From Sphingobacterium sp. FBM7-1 (GTDB lineage Bacteria; Bacteroidota; Bacteroidia; Sphingobacteriales; Sphingobacteriaceae): a stretch of 64,000 bases of DNA. Location: NCBI RefSeq assembly GCF_020687765.1, contig NZ_JAJEWJ010000002.1, forward strand, positions 186,001 to 250,000. Direction: 5' to 3'. The notes beneath the pieces were generated by a model that saw only the letters and a program-made list of their open reading frames with translations, was not told the origin of the DNA and did not search any database. Every line of letters begins with the position of its first letter. The first letter of the stretch is position 1. The position numbers and the translations under genes are program-made. Below, in pieces: positions 1-8,849 of this stretch.

Positions 1-463
1 ATATATGTTGGAAAACGGTGCGACCACTATCTGGGAGCTTTGGAACGGAAATACCGCACATCCACGTATGAACTCACAGAACCACGTGATGATGCTAGGT
101 GACCTGTTGGTTTGGTTTTATGAAAACCTGGCGGGTATCAAATCCAAAGAAAGCGGCTTCCAAACGATCGTCATGAAGCCAGAAATGATTAAAGGATTAA
201 ACGTAGTGGATGCGAGCTATCACAGTTTATTCGGTGATATAAAATCTAGCTGGACAAAGAGCGAATCTACCTTTACCTGGGCAGTTTCTGTTCCAGCGAA
301 TGCAAAAGCAGAGGTATATCTGCCCGCAAAAAATGTATCATCCATTACGGAAGGAAATAGAAAGTTAGAAGACAATAGTGATATTGAGGTGCTATCAGAA
401 GAAGGAGGGAGAGTGCGAGTAGCAATCGGATCGGGTAGCTATCAATTCAAAACTAAATTATAA
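1..463 (+). CDS. alpha-L-rhamnosidase (GH78), C-terminal part only
   Basis: This is the 3' end of a gene that starts left of the window; the frame is open to base 2, so the methionine at base 5 is internal. About 150 residues are visible. They begin with a GATTIWELWNG motif, which is the end of the GH78 (alpha/alpha)6 catalytic barrel. A beta-sandwich tail typical of GH78 C-domains follows, with KPEMIKGLNVVDASYHSLFG and a closing GSGSYQF segment. The enzyme would remove terminal alpha-L-rhamnose from pectic side chains in the periplasm or at the surface. The next gene begins 13 bases after the stop, so it probably belongs to the same operon. The catalytic acid region lies outside the window. 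Confidence 0.88.
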   Translation, partial: YMLENGATTIWELWNGNTAHPRMNSQNHVMMLGDLLVWFYENLAGIKSKESGFQTIVMKPEMIKGLNVVDASYHSLFGDIKSSWTKSESTFTWAVSVPANAKAEVYLPAKNVSSITEGNRKLEDNSDIEVLSEEGGRVRVAIGSGSYQFKTKL

Positions 464-476
464 ATACTTAGGGCAA

Positions 477-1628
477 ATGAAAAATAAGATAAGTTTATCT
501 GTTATTACCTGTTTTTTATTCCTTTTTGGGGCACAAGCACAGCAAAATGCGCTATACAAATGGCAAAAAGGCATCGTGAAAGACGAATTTATTTATGATA
601 AAGCGGATTTCCCGTCCTGCCATTCGGCAAGTATAGCCGAAACAACAAACGGCAGTTTGGTTTATACTTTTTTCGGCGGAACAAGGGAACGGAATCCAGA
701 TGTAGAAATTTATATCTGCCGGTATGAAAATGGAACGTGGACTGCGCCGATGTCTGTCGCCGACGGCGTGCAGGAAGACGGAAGTAGATTGCCAACCTGG
801 AATCCGGTACTCTATCAAATTCCTGACGGCGACTTGTTATTGTTCTATAAAGTCGGGCCGAAACCATCGGAATGGTGGGGTTTGTTAAAGCGTTCGGCTG
901 ATGGCGGAAAGACTTGGTCAGCCGCGGAGAATCTACCGGAGGGATTTCTCGGTCCGATCAAGAATAAGCCGGTGCTACTGGACAACGGAAATCTTATTTG
1001 TCCGACCAGTACGGAAGGTAACGGCTGGTATATTCATTTTGAAATAACACCCGATTTTGGAAAGACTTGGCGGAAGGTAGGACCTATTGCAACCGGAACG
1101 GATAATCTACAGGCGATCCAACCCAGCGTATTAGACCATGGGAACGGCAAATTGCAAATATTGGCGAGAAGCCGGAATTGGGCGTTGGTCGAATCTTGGT
1201 CGTATGATTATGGCGAAACTTGGACACCGCTTAACAAAACAACATTGCCTAACAATAACTCGGGTACCGATGCGGTTACGATGGAAAATGGTATGCACGT
1301 ACTCGTTTACAACCACGTTTTGCCTGGTCCCGAAAATCCGAAAGGACCGCGTACGCCACTGAATGTTGCGGTGTCGAAAGACGGTAAAAAATGGGATGCG
1401 GTATTGATTTTGGAGGATTCGCCGATCAGTCAATATTCTTATCCGGCGGTTATACAAACGAAGGATGGTCTATTGCATTTCGCTTATACATGGCGGCGGC
1501 AAAAGATGAAGCATGTGGTGGTAAATCCGAAGAAATTAAAGAGAAGAGCAATCAAAGACGGCGTCTGGCCAAGTGTCAAGGGCTACGAGCTGCTTACTTT
1601 GGAAACGTACAAAGCAGAAGAAGAATAA
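477..1628 (+). CDS. secreted BNR/sialidase-like beta-propeller hydrolase
   Basis: A 383-residue exported protein. Residues 1-22 form a signal peptide (hydrophobic core, AQA cleavage site). The rest is a sialidase-type six-bladed propeller of the predicted-neuraminidase (BNR_2) kind, with FPSCHSAS and FGGTRERNPDVEI near the N-terminus. Four Asp-box-like turns are visible (SADGGKTW, TPDFGKTW, SYDYGETW, SKDGKKW). Classical sialidases release ulosonic acids. In RG-II degradation by Bacteroides thetaiotaomicron a GH33 enzyme (BT1020) releases Dha, another 3-deoxy-2-ulosonic acid. Here the gene heads an operon with a NanA/DapA-type aldolase, which is the classical sialidase-aldolase pairing. I infer release of Dha or Kdo rather than sialic acid. 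The family is secure; the substrate is a hypothesis. Confidence 0.8.
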   Translation: MKNKISLSVITCFLFLFGAQAQQNALYKWQKGIVKDEFIYDKADFPSCHSASIAETTNGSLVYTFFGGTRERNPDVEIYICRYENGTWTAPMSVADGVQEDGSRLPTWNPVLYQIPDGDLLLFYKVGPKPSEWWGLLKRSADGGKTWSAAENLPEGFLGPIKNKPVLLDNGNLICPTSTEGNGWYIHFEITPDFGKTWRKVGPIATGTDNLQAIQPSVLDHGNGKLQILARSRNWALVESWSYDYGETWTPLNKTTLPNNNSGTDAVTMENGMHVLVYNHVLPGPENPKGPRTPLNVAVSKDGKKWDAVLILEDSPISQYSYPAVIQTKDGLLHFAYTWRRQKMKHVVVNPKKLKRRAIKDGVWPSVKGYELLTLETYKAEEE

Positions 1629-1649
1629 ATAGATTATCGAAATAAGAAT

Positions 1650-2801
1650 ATGTCAATAGATCGGATATTAAAGGTTAGCTTTCCGGGGGCGTTGGTTTTT
1701 GGAAATGGTGTGCTGAAGCAGCTGGCCGAAGATGTGGTGGCGCAGGGATATAAAGCGGTCGTTATCATGACAATCAAGCCATTGTTGGGTTCGTTAGCGG
1801 ATTTGATGGTAGCATTGGAAAGAAATAATATAGCGTTACTGATCGATACCAGTATTGAACAGGAGCCTTCCTTTTCAGATGTGAAACAAGTGCTGGAACA
1901 ACTTTCAACGTTTCCTGCAGATGCAGTCATCGGCATCGGTGGTGGCAGTGTATTAGACGTGGCAAAAGTGGTAGCTGCACAGCTGGATAATACGCAATCT
2001 CTGGAAGATATTGTCGGAAACGGGATGTTAAAGGGAAGAAACAAGGCACTTATTTGTGTGCCCACGACCTCGGGAACGGGAAGTGAGATGTCTCCAAATG
2101 CGATTTTGGTGGATGATGATAATCAGAAAAAGGGAATTATTAGTCCTTTTTTGGTGCCCGATAAAGTTTATATCGATCCGTTATTAACTATAGGAGTGCC
2201 GCCTACTGTGACCGCAGCAACAGGCTTAGATGCGCTGACACATTGTTTGGAAGCGTATACGAATAAATTTTCACAGCCTTTTATCGATATGTATGCTTTC
2301 GAGGGGATGCGGCTGATCGCAGCAAATCTGGAGGAAGCGGTACACAATGGCGCGAACGCGTCGGCGCGGTATAACGTGGCGATGGGTAGCATGTTGGGAG
2401 GATGTTGTTTGGGTCCTGTTAACACGGCTGCGGTGCATGCCTTGTCGTATCCCTTAGGCAGTATGTTTCATTTGGCACATGGACTTTCCAATGCATTGCT
2501 ATTACCCTATGTGATGGAGTATAACTATGTGGCTTCTCCAAAGAAGTATGCCGAAGTGGCGATTGCTTTAGGATGTGATCGCTTAACTACGGATGAAGAG
2601 ACAGCTCGTGCCGGTATTGCAAAAATAAGAACACTGATCAGCGCTTGCGGTATCCCAGCTCGTTTACGCGATGTGGAAATACCTCGAGAGGCTATTCCTC
2701 AAATGGCGGAGGATGCCATGAAGATTACACGGTTGTTGGTAAACAACCCGCGGGAAATTACCCTGCACGATGCCATATCAATATTTAATGCTGCCTATTA
2801 A
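1650..2801 (+). CDS. iron-containing alcohol dehydrogenase (group III)
   Basis: A 383-residue cytosolic protein of the Fe-dependent alcohol dehydrogenase / maleylacetate reductase family. The N-terminal domain carries the GGGSVLDVAK nucleotide-binding motif near residue 98 and PTTSGTGSE near 138. The C-terminal helical domain holds the expected metal ligands D194, H198, H263 and H277 (TGLDALTHCLEAY, HALSYPLG, HLAHG). The gene lies between the sialidase-like gene and the aldolase, one base from the latter, so it is co-transcribed with the PdxA2/DUF1537 pair. I infer that it reduces a short aldehyde acid, such as D-threuronate, to D-threonate. Oxidation of a four-carbon polyol or acid is the alternative. 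The family call is firm; the substrate is inferred. Confidence 0.88.
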   Translation: MSIDRILKVSFPGALVFGNGVLKQLAEDVVAQGYKAVVIMTIKPLLGSLADLMVALERNNIALLIDTSIEQEPSFSDVKQVLEQLSTFPADAVIGIGGGSVLDVAKVVAAQLDNTQSLEDIVGNGMLKGRNKALICVPTTSGTGSEMSPNAILVDDDNQKKGIISPFLVPDKVYIDPLLTIGVPPTVTAATGLDALTHCLEAYTNKFSQPFIDMYAFEGMRLIAANLEEAVHNGANASARYNVAMGSMLGGCCLGPVNTAAVHALSYPLGSMFHLAHGLSNALLLPYVMEYNYVASPKKYAEVAIALGCDRLTTDEETARAGIAKIRTLISACGIPARLRDVEIPREAIPQMAEDAMKITRLLVNNPREITLHDAISIFNAAY

Positions 2802-2802
2802 A

Positions 2803-3741
2803 ATGAAAGAAATAAGAACAAAAAAAGAAACGATTGTACCGGTGGTTGCTCCGCTGAAACAAGATTTAAGTTTGGATCAAGATGCTGTAGCCCGTATATT
2901 TTCGTATTTGTATGCCAACGGAGCCACGCCATTTATTTTAGGAACGACGGGCGAGTCGGCATCGCTCTCCAACACGTTTAAGGAGGCATATCTCAAAGCA
3001 GCCGTTGCCAATAGACCGGAGGGTGAAAAATTATATGTGGGAATTTCGTCGAATATCCTCGAGGATTCCATTTCCTTTGCCGACTTGGCGTTCGATTTAG
3101 GGGTGTCCGAGGTGGCGGCGACACTGCCAACCTATTATAAGTTGTCGGATGGACAGATGGAAAAATATTATCTGGATTTGGCTGAAGCGATTAAGCCTAA
3201 TTTGATTGTCTACAATATCCCCGCAACTACACACATGTCTATACCCCTTAATCTGTTAGATAGGTTAAGTCATCACCCTAAAATTGTGGCTGCAAAGGAC
3301 TCTGAGCGTAATATGGAACGTTTGGATCAGTCGCTGGAGTTATGGAGGGATCGAACAGATTTTAAACATTATATGGGGTGGGCAGGCGCTTGTGCACATT
3401 CATTAATTAATGGTAGCAGTGGGATTGTACCAAGTTCGGCTAATTTTGCGCCAGCAATTTACCGGGATATGTGTATTGCTGTAGAGCGTGGTGACTTGGA
3501 AAGTGCTTATGCATTACAAAAACAATCAGATGATTTAGGTGCTTTGTATCAGTCAAATAAATCGTTGGGTGAGTCCTTGTGGGCCCTTAAAATATTAATG
3601 AAGCAGCTGGGGCTTTGTGAATCGTATATGATGCCGCCTTTGTATACCTTAGGGCAGCAGGAAGAAGAGCATATTTTAAATGCTTATCAATCATTGATAG
3701 CAAAAGATAACATTAAACTGAATTTAATAAGTCATGCATAA
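2803..3741 (+). CDS. DapA/NanA-family (class I, Schiff-base) aldolase or dehydratase
   Basis: A 312-residue TIM barrel of the dihydrodipicolinate synthase / N-acetylneuraminate lyase family. I chose the ATG at 2803, one base after the preceding stop; the longer frame from 2770 would overlap the dehydrogenase. GTTGES at residues 47-52, catalytic Tyr in VYNIPATT (Y137) and the Schiff-base Lys in AAKDSE (K165) are all present. Members cleave or condense pyruvate-derived 2-keto-3-deoxy acids. It is not the biosynthetic DapA by context: it sits with a sialidase-like hydrolase, a PdxA2-type dehydrogenase and an acid-sugar kinase. I propose retro-aldol cleavage of Dha to pyruvate and D-threuronate. 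Kdo or 2-keto-3-deoxyhexonate are alternatives. The last 8 bases overlap the next gene. Confidence 0.87.
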   Translation: MKEIRTKKETIVPVVAPLKQDLSLDQDAVARIFSYLYANGATPFILGTTGESASLSNTFKEAYLKAAVANRPEGEKLYVGISSNILEDSISFADLAFDLGVSEVAATLPTYYKLSDGQMEKYYLDLAEAIKPNLIVYNIPATTHMSIPLNLLDRLSHHPKIVAAKDSERNMERLDQSLELWRDRTDFKHYMGWAGACAHSLINGSSGIVPSSANFAPAIYRDMCIAVERGDLESAYALQKQSDDLGALYQSNKSLGESLWALKILMKQLGLCESYMMPPLYTLGQQEEEHILNAYQSLIAKDNIKLNLISHA

Positions 3742-4762
3742 ACCGATTATTGGTATTACCATGGGGGATCCGGCAAGTATCGGTCCCGAAATAGCGTTGA
3801 AAGCATTGTTGGATGCTCGTGTGCAAGCTATTTGTAACCCGATTTTAGTTGGAGATGCGCAGGTTTTTCGGCAAATAGCGGACCTGCTACAGATTCCAAT
3901 CCGTATTCATGCGGTAAGCCAAGTTTCCGATGCAAAATTTATAGCCGGTGAAGCGGATGTGCTGGATTTAAAAAATACAGATTTATCCAAGGTGAATTTC
4001 GGCGAAATTTCGGCAGAAGCAGGTAACGCATCGTTCGAAGCTGTTACTAAGGTGATAGATTTAGCCTTAAATGGTGAGGTAGATGCTACCGTCACCGGGC
4101 CGATAAACAAGAAGTCGGTGAACGAAGCCGGGCATCATTTCGCGGGGCATACCGAAATTTATGCGCATTATACGCAAACGAAAAAATATGCGATGCTCCT
4201 CGTGGAAGAAAACATGAAGGTTATCCACGTATCCACACATGTATCTTTACGCCAGGCCTGTGACCTTGTGAGAAAGGATCGTATTGTTGAAGTTACCGAG
4301 TTGTTACACCAAGGCTTGGTAAGCCTAGGCGAAACGAATCTTAAAATAGGTGTCGCGGGTTTGAATCCACATGCAGGTGACTCTGGATTATTTGGTACGG
4401 AAGACGATGCAGAAATTGTGCCTGCTGTTGAAGAAGCGCGCAATCGAGGATATGATGTAGAAGGACCTGTTCCAGCAGACACCCTGTTTTCTAAAGCGGC
4501 TACGGGTTACTATGGAGGAATTGTAGCGATGTACCACGACCAAGGTCATATTCCGTTCAAGTTGACGGGCTTTAAATGGAATGCGGAGAAAAAGCAAATG
4601 GATAGTGTGAAGGGAGTAAACATTACGATGGGACTCCCTATTATCCGAACTTCTGTAGATCACGGAACTGCTTTTGAAATTGCTGGAAAAGGTGTGGCCA
4701 GCCCCGACGCTATGGTGTTAGCGATCGAATCAGCGGTACAATTGGCGCAGAATAAGACATAG
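3734..4762 (+). CDS. pdxA2: PdxA2-type D-threonate 4-phosphate dehydrogenase
   Basis: A 342-residue member of the 4-hydroxythreonine-4-phosphate dehydrogenase (PdxA) family. It begins with GITMGDPASIGPE, and the three metal-binding histidines are visible: H139 in GHTE, H213 in LNPHAG and H268 in MYHDQGHIPFK. PdxA proper makes pyridoxal phosphate. The PdxA2 subgroup works with DUF1537 kinases and oxidatively decarboxylates D-threonate (or D-erythronate) 4-phosphate to dihydroxyacetone phosphate and CO2. The kinase follows by one base here, which argues strongly for the catabolic role. The start overlaps the aldolase stop by 8 bases, suggesting translational coupling. A vitamin B6 role is possible but unlikely in this operon. 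Confidence 0.88.
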   Translation: MHKPIIGITMGDPASIGPEIALKALLDARVQAICNPILVGDAQVFRQIADLLQIPIRIHAVSQVSDAKFIAGEADVLDLKNTDLSKVNFGEISAEAGNASFEAVTKVIDLALNGEVDATVTGPINKKSVNEAGHHFAGHTEIYAHYTQTKKYAMLLVEENMKVIHVSTHVSLRQACDLVRKDRIVEVTELLHQGLVSLGETNLKIGVAGLNPHAGDSGLFGTEDDAEIVPAVEEARNRGYDVEGPVPADTLFSKAATGYYGGIVAMYHDQGHIPFKLTGFKWNAEKKQMDSVKGVNITMGLPIIRTSVDHGTAFEIAGKGVASPDAMVLAIESAVQLAQNKT

Positions 4763-4763
4763 T

Positions 4764-5873
4764 ATGGCGATATTGGTAATTGCGGATGACTTGACAGGCG
4801 CTGCTGAAATTGCGGGCATAGCCTGGCGGTACGGATTATCGGTGGAAATTGTTCATACTTTAGCAGAGTCGACCACAAAAAAGGTACTCGTTCTAAACAC
4901 GAATACACGCTCGTTAAAGGCGGATGAGGTGCTCCCGCATCTTCGTATGTTGCTAGCTACGGGTCACGCCGAGCAGTGGGATTGGATCTATCTGAAGTTT
5001 GACTCTGCATTACGTGGACATATTGTAACAGAAATATCGTTTTATCGTTTAGCTTTTCAGAAAGATAATGTGTTCTTTTGTCCAGTAAACCTCAGTTTGG
5101 AACGTATTATACGAAATGGGGAATATTGGGTAGAAGGAAAACCCATTGCGGATACCGATTTTGCACATGATCCAGAGTTTCCTATATGGCATAGTTCGGT
5201 ATTAGAAGCTATCGGGGCAATAGCATGGGAACTCGCTGAAGAGGTGCCTTCGAAGCCTGATAAGGATCAGCCGTTCACCGTTGCCGCGGTTGCAAATAAA
5301 GAGGCGCTGGATCGTTGGGCCGCTTTGCCCACAGCTTGGGGGCTTTATGCCGGAGCGGCAGCTTTTTTTGAAGCTCTATTAGATCGGCAGATGGGCGGTT
5401 TTTCCAGAGATAGGGCGGTCGGACCTCTTCCGAAGCCACCATTGCTCTATGTCTGCGGTTCGAATCATATTGATAGTGTTCAACGAGTGAAATCCTTAGA
5501 TCCGGAAATGGTGGTTTATTGGCAACAGGTTGGGCAAGAAGATCGATTAGCTAATCTGATTTGCGAAAAAATGAATAAAAATGGGAAAGTCGTATTTGCG
5601 GTGGAACCGTCACAGCCCGTGAAAGCTCATACGGTTCGTCAGTCCATGGCGCAAGTGGTGGCGCATATAGAGCAGTCTTGTGTTGTGCACGAGCTGTTAA
5701 TTGAAGGGGGAGCAACGGCTAGAGCGGTATTGGAGGCGTTACAAATGCATACGCTTCGGCCGGTATGGGAATACGAGCAAGGCGTTCTTCGCACCGTCGT
5801 ACCGGAAAGGACGGTAACAATAACATTGAAGCCAGGAAGTTATCCTTGGGCAGAAAAATTATGGATGTTTTAG
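4764..5873 (+). CDS. dtnK: four-carbon acid sugar kinase (DUF1537), probable D-threonate kinase
   Basis: A 369-residue two-domain kinase of the DUF1537 / four-carbon acid sugar kinase family. The N-terminal substrate domain opens with IADDLTGAAE, and the C-terminal nucleotide domain has IEGGATA and a TITLKPGSYPW ending. Known members phosphorylate D-threonate, D-erythronate or L-threonate at O4 and work with PdxA2 or an aldolase. With pdxA2 directly upstream, D-threonate kinase (DtnK) is the best guess; D-erythronate cannot be excluded. At 369 residues it is shorter than the usual 420 or so, and the start is fixed by the 1-base gap after pdxA2. A second, more divergent DUF1537 kinase lies at 24630-26015. 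Confidence 0.82.
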   Translation: MAILVIADDLTGAAEIAGIAWRYGLSVEIVHTLAESTTKKVLVLNTNTRSLKADEVLPHLRMLLATGHAEQWDWIYLKFDSALRGHIVTEISFYRLAFQKDNVFFCPVNLSLERIIRNGEYWVEGKPIADTDFAHDPEFPIWHSSVLEAIGAIAWELAEEVPSKPDKDQPFTVAAVANKEALDRWAALPTAWGLYAGAAAFFEALLDRQMGGFSRDRAVGPLPKPPLLYVCGSNHIDSVQRVKSLDPEMVVYWQQVGQEDRLANLICEKMNKNGKVVFAVEPSQPVKAHTVRQSMAQVVAHIEQSCVVHELLIEGGATARAVLEALQMHTLRPVWEYEQGVLRTVVPERTVTITLKPGSYPWAEKLWMF

Positions 5874-5883
5874 ATCAATCCTT

Positions 5884-7446
5884 ATGTTAAGCATATTTGA
5901 TTACGGAATAATTATAGCTGTTTTACTGATCACCCTATATTTTGGTCTTCGGTATGCTAAAAATCAAAAATCAACGGAAGCGTACTTCTCGGCAAAGGGA
6001 CGTGTGCCCTCGTGGGCAATTGGTATGTCGTTACTTGCCACCCTGATCAGTAGCGTCACTTTTTTAGGATATCCTGCCGAAGGGTATGCTAATAACTGGA
6101 TTTTATTGGTGCAGGGATTAATGGTACCTATCGTGTTACTTGGTACGGTATGGTTTATTGTCCCATTGTATCGAAAGGTCATCGGGCTAAGTACCTACGA
6201 ATACTTCGAAAAGCGCTTTGGTAATTTTGCACGTTATTATAGTTCCATTGCCTTCGTGTTGCGCCAATTTTCGGGTATGGGAACCGTTTTGTACCTACTG
6301 GCGGTGGCTCTATCCAGCATGACTAACATCAATACCTATTGGATTATCTTGGTCGTAGGAAGTATTATTGTGATTGTCAATTTATTAGGAGGGATTGAAG
6401 CTGTTATATGGCTAGACGTATTTCAAGGCTTTATGCTCTTTGCCAGTGGAATTCTCTGTCTACTGGTTATTATTTTTTCTGTCAACGGCGGGTTTCCGGA
6501 AGTGTGGCGGGTCGCCTCGGAAAATGGGCGGACGGGCTTCGGGCCTTATGACCTGGATTTTACCCGTCTGACCTTCGTGGTGATGGCCATTAACGGTGCG
6601 TTTTATGCTATCCAAAAATACGGAACCGACCAAACGGTAATCCAGCGTTACCTGACGGCACGCTCGGATAAATCAGCCATCCGTGCGTCTTTGATGGGTA
6701 TTCTGCTAACCGTTCCGGTATGGTCGCTCTTTATGTTTATCGGTACGGCCCTTTTTGTATATTATACGCAGCAGCCCCTTCCCGATGATGTCGGGCCCAA
6801 CAGTGTTTTTCCGTACTTTATCATGACGCAGCTACCTGTAGGGGTCGTGGGTTTTATCCTCTCCGCAATGATCTCGGCAGCGATATGTAGTTTGAGTGCA
6901 GACCTCAACTCATTGGCAGCGGTGGGTATCGAGGATTATTACAAAAAGCTTCGGCGGGATAAGGTGGACAACGAGTATCTGAGAGCTAGCCGTTGGATGG
7001 TCGCTATTGCAGGTGTCATATCCATGTTGATAGGCTTTATATACGTGGAGCTGGGGAGTGAAAGCATCCTGGGGATTATCTTTACACTATATGCCATATT
7101 CTCGGGAGGGATAGTAGGTATTTTCTTGTTAGGGATTTTCACCGAGCGGGCGAACCGTCAGGGTATCAATATCGCCATTGTGGTGTGTATACTTTTCACG
7201 GCCTATGCATTTTTAACCAGTACCGAGATCGAATTTGGAGGAGAATCGTTCCTTCTGCTCGACTTAGGTGAATTTAACTTTACACATAACAAAATGATGC
7301 TGGGGGTGTATAGCCACTTAGTGGTTATAATTGTGGGGTATATCGCCAGCCTGTTCTTTCCAAAGCCGGAGCTGGACTCAAATTTATATTATCGGGGTTG
7401 GAAGGCCAACCGTAAATTCGATAGAGAAAGGGGAATTGAATCATGA
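5884..7446 (+). CDS. sodium:solute symporter (SSS family)
   Basis: A 520-residue inner-membrane protein with about 13 hydrophobic segments typical of the SSS (SLC5) family. Recognisable segments include the N-terminal YFSAKGRVPSWAIGMSLLAT, AIQKYGTDQTVIQRYLTA in the middle, and SAMISAAICSLSADLNSL. SSS proteins import sugars, sugar acids or sialic acids with Na+. As the only transporter in this operon it presumably imports the acid released by the hydrolases; there is precedent in SSS-type sialic acid transporters. It follows the kinase by 10 bases, and its stop overlaps the next start by four bases (ATGA). The family is certain; the substrate is inferred. Confidence 0.9.
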   Translation: MLSIFDYGIIIAVLLITLYFGLRYAKNQKSTEAYFSAKGRVPSWAIGMSLLATLISSVTFLGYPAEGYANNWILLVQGLMVPIVLLGTVWFIVPLYRKVIGLSTYEYFEKRFGNFARYYSSIAFVLRQFSGMGTVLYLLAVALSSMTNINTYWIILVVGSIIVIVNLLGGIEAVIWLDVFQGFMLFASGILCLLVIIFSVNGGFPEVWRVASENGRTGFGPYDLDFTRLTFVVMAINGAFYAIQKYGTDQTVIQRYLTARSDKSAIRASLMGILLTVPVWSLFMFIGTALFVYYTQQPLPDDVGPNSVFPYFIMTQLPVGVVGFILSAMISAAICSLSADLNSLAAVGIEDYYKKLRRDKVDNEYLRASRWMVAIAGVISMLIGFIYVELGSESILGIIFTLYAIFSGGIVGIFLLGIFTERANRQGINIAIVVCILFTAYAFLTSTEIEFGGESFLLLDLGEFNFTHNKMMLGVYSHLVVIIVGYIASLFFPKPELDSNLYYRGWKANRKFDRERGIES

Positions 7447-8849
7447 AAGGAATCTTAGCGATTATCGTGGCATGCTTATGTTGTTCCAGCCAGTTTAGCA
7501 GAGCACAAAATTCGGATAACAAATTCCGGATCCCCTTGGAAGACGTTATCGGCATGCTGGAAGAACGATACGACATTCAGATAAAATATGATGAGAACCA
7601 AGTTAAAGATAAATGGTTGAATTATGCGAAATGGCGTTTCCGACCAGATGTAGATGAAACCCTTCGAAATGTACTGAGTCCGTTAGATCTAAAGGTAAAC
7701 AAAGAAGGAAATGGAAAGTATAAATTAAAAGAATATGAATATTATCGCTGGGAACCGCAAGATGGATGGGATTATCTCGATTATCTCGCTTCGCAATACC
7801 ACGATAAAGGGAGTTGGGAAGATCGAAAGCAGGCACTCCGGGCAGATGTATACGAAGCCTTGAAACTCTCACCACTGCCGAGCCGTCCGGAATCGATGCC
7901 CTTGGTTACGAAAAAAAGAAAGTTCAAAGATTATACCGTTGAGAATTTTGCATTGGAGATCTTGCCGGGAGTCTATATCAATGGTTCTATTTATCGTCCG
8001 TTGAAGACGAAAGGAGCAGTTCCGCTAGTGATGAGTCCCGATGGACATTGGTTTGGTCATCGTTTCCGCAAAGATGCGCAGATCCGCTACGCCATGCTCG
8101 CAAAAATGGGAGCCGTGGCTGTGAGTTATGATCTCTTTGCTTGGGGAGAATCGGGGTTGCAGTTCGATTATAGTGATCACCGCAGGAGCTTAGCCGTGAC
8201 CATACAAACCTTGGGAGCATTGCGGATATTGGACTGGATGTTGGCCGACAAAAATATCGATACCGAACGGGTAGGGATTTGTGGTGGATCCGGCGGCGGA
8301 AGTCAGTCGGTACTTCTAACCGCTCTGGACGATCGCATTAAACTGAGCGTACCAGTCGTGTCACTTTCCTCCTATCACTTTGGGGGATGTCCCTGTGAAA
8401 GCGGGATGCCGATACATGCGGCAGCTGGAGGAACTAATAACGTGGAATTAGCAGCTATGGCGGCGCCGAGACCACAATTGTTGATTTCAGATGGTAAAGA
8501 CTGGACAGCACACATGCCGGAGCATGACTTCCCTTACCTCCAAACGATATATGGATACTATGGGAAAGCGGATCTCGTAAAGAATATACATTTGCCGGAA
8601 GATGCTCATGATTTTGGCTATTCGAAGCGGAAACCGGTTTATGATTTTATCAGTAAGCATTTTAACTTGGATACCAAAGGTTTAAAAGATGCTACCGGAG
8701 ATTATGATGAATCGGGCTGCATCATCGAAGAAGAAACAGCCTTGTATGCTTTTGGGCCTCATGGAGAGAACTTGCCGTCCAACGCCATAAAGGGTTACGA
8801 AAATTTGGAAAAACTATTTAAAAAAGAAGCGTATGAATCCATTAAATAG
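7443..8849 (+). CDS. exported alpha/beta hydrolase (esterase-like) with N-terminal STN-like domain
   Basis: A 468-residue protein with a signal peptide (residues 1-21, cleavage near SRA/Q). Residues about 27-100 resemble an STN (secretin/TonB short N-terminal) domain: a RIPLEDVIGMLEERYDIQI segment and a LRNVLSPLDLKV segment. The rest is an alpha/beta hydrolase of the dienelactone hydrolase / acetyl xylan esterase type. The nucleophile Ser is in CGGSGGGSQS, and the late acid/base residues are probably in ISDGKDW and EDAHDFGY. It may remove acetyl or methyl esters from pectin; a hydrolase of similar fold (BT1017, CE19) does this on RG-II, but I cannot assign a CE family by eye. The STN-hydrolase fusion is unusual. 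Confidence 0.78.
   Translation: MKGILAIIVACLCCSSQFSRAQNSDNKFRIPLEDVIGMLEERYDIQIKYDENQVKDKWLNYAKWRFRPDVDETLRNVLSPLDLKVNKEGNGKYKLKEYEYYRWEPQDGWDYLDYLASQYHDKGSWEDRKQALRADVYEALKLSPLPSRPESMPLVTKKRKFKDYTVENFALEILPGVYINGSIYRPLKTKGAVPLVMSPDGHWFGHRFRKDAQIRYAMLAKMGAVAVSYDLFAWGESGLQFDYSDHRRSLAVTIQTLGALRILDWMLADKNIDTERVGICGGSGGGSQSVLLTALDDRIKLSVPVVSLSSYHFGGCPCESGMPIHAAAGGTNNVELAAMAAPRPQLLISDGKDWTAHMPEHDFPYLQTIYGYYGKADLVKNIHLPEDAHDFGYSKRKPVYDFISKHFNLDTKGLKDATGDYDESGCIIEEETALYAFGPHGENLPSNAIKGYENLEKLFKKEAYESIK

Noticed and set aside
1634-2065. 143-codon antisense frame over the Fe-alcohol dehydrogenase
   Set aside because: Ser/Thr-rich shadow of a conserved gene.
2770-2802. Upstream start for the aldolase gene
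   Set aside because: The ATG at 2770 overlaps the dehydrogenase and adds residues not typical of the family; ATG 2803 aligns with the expected N-terminus.
3734-4762. Pyridoxal phosphate biosynthesis PdxA
   Set aside because: The gene is embedded in a catabolic operon directly before a DUF1537 kinase, the known PdxA2 arrangement; no other B6 gene is present.
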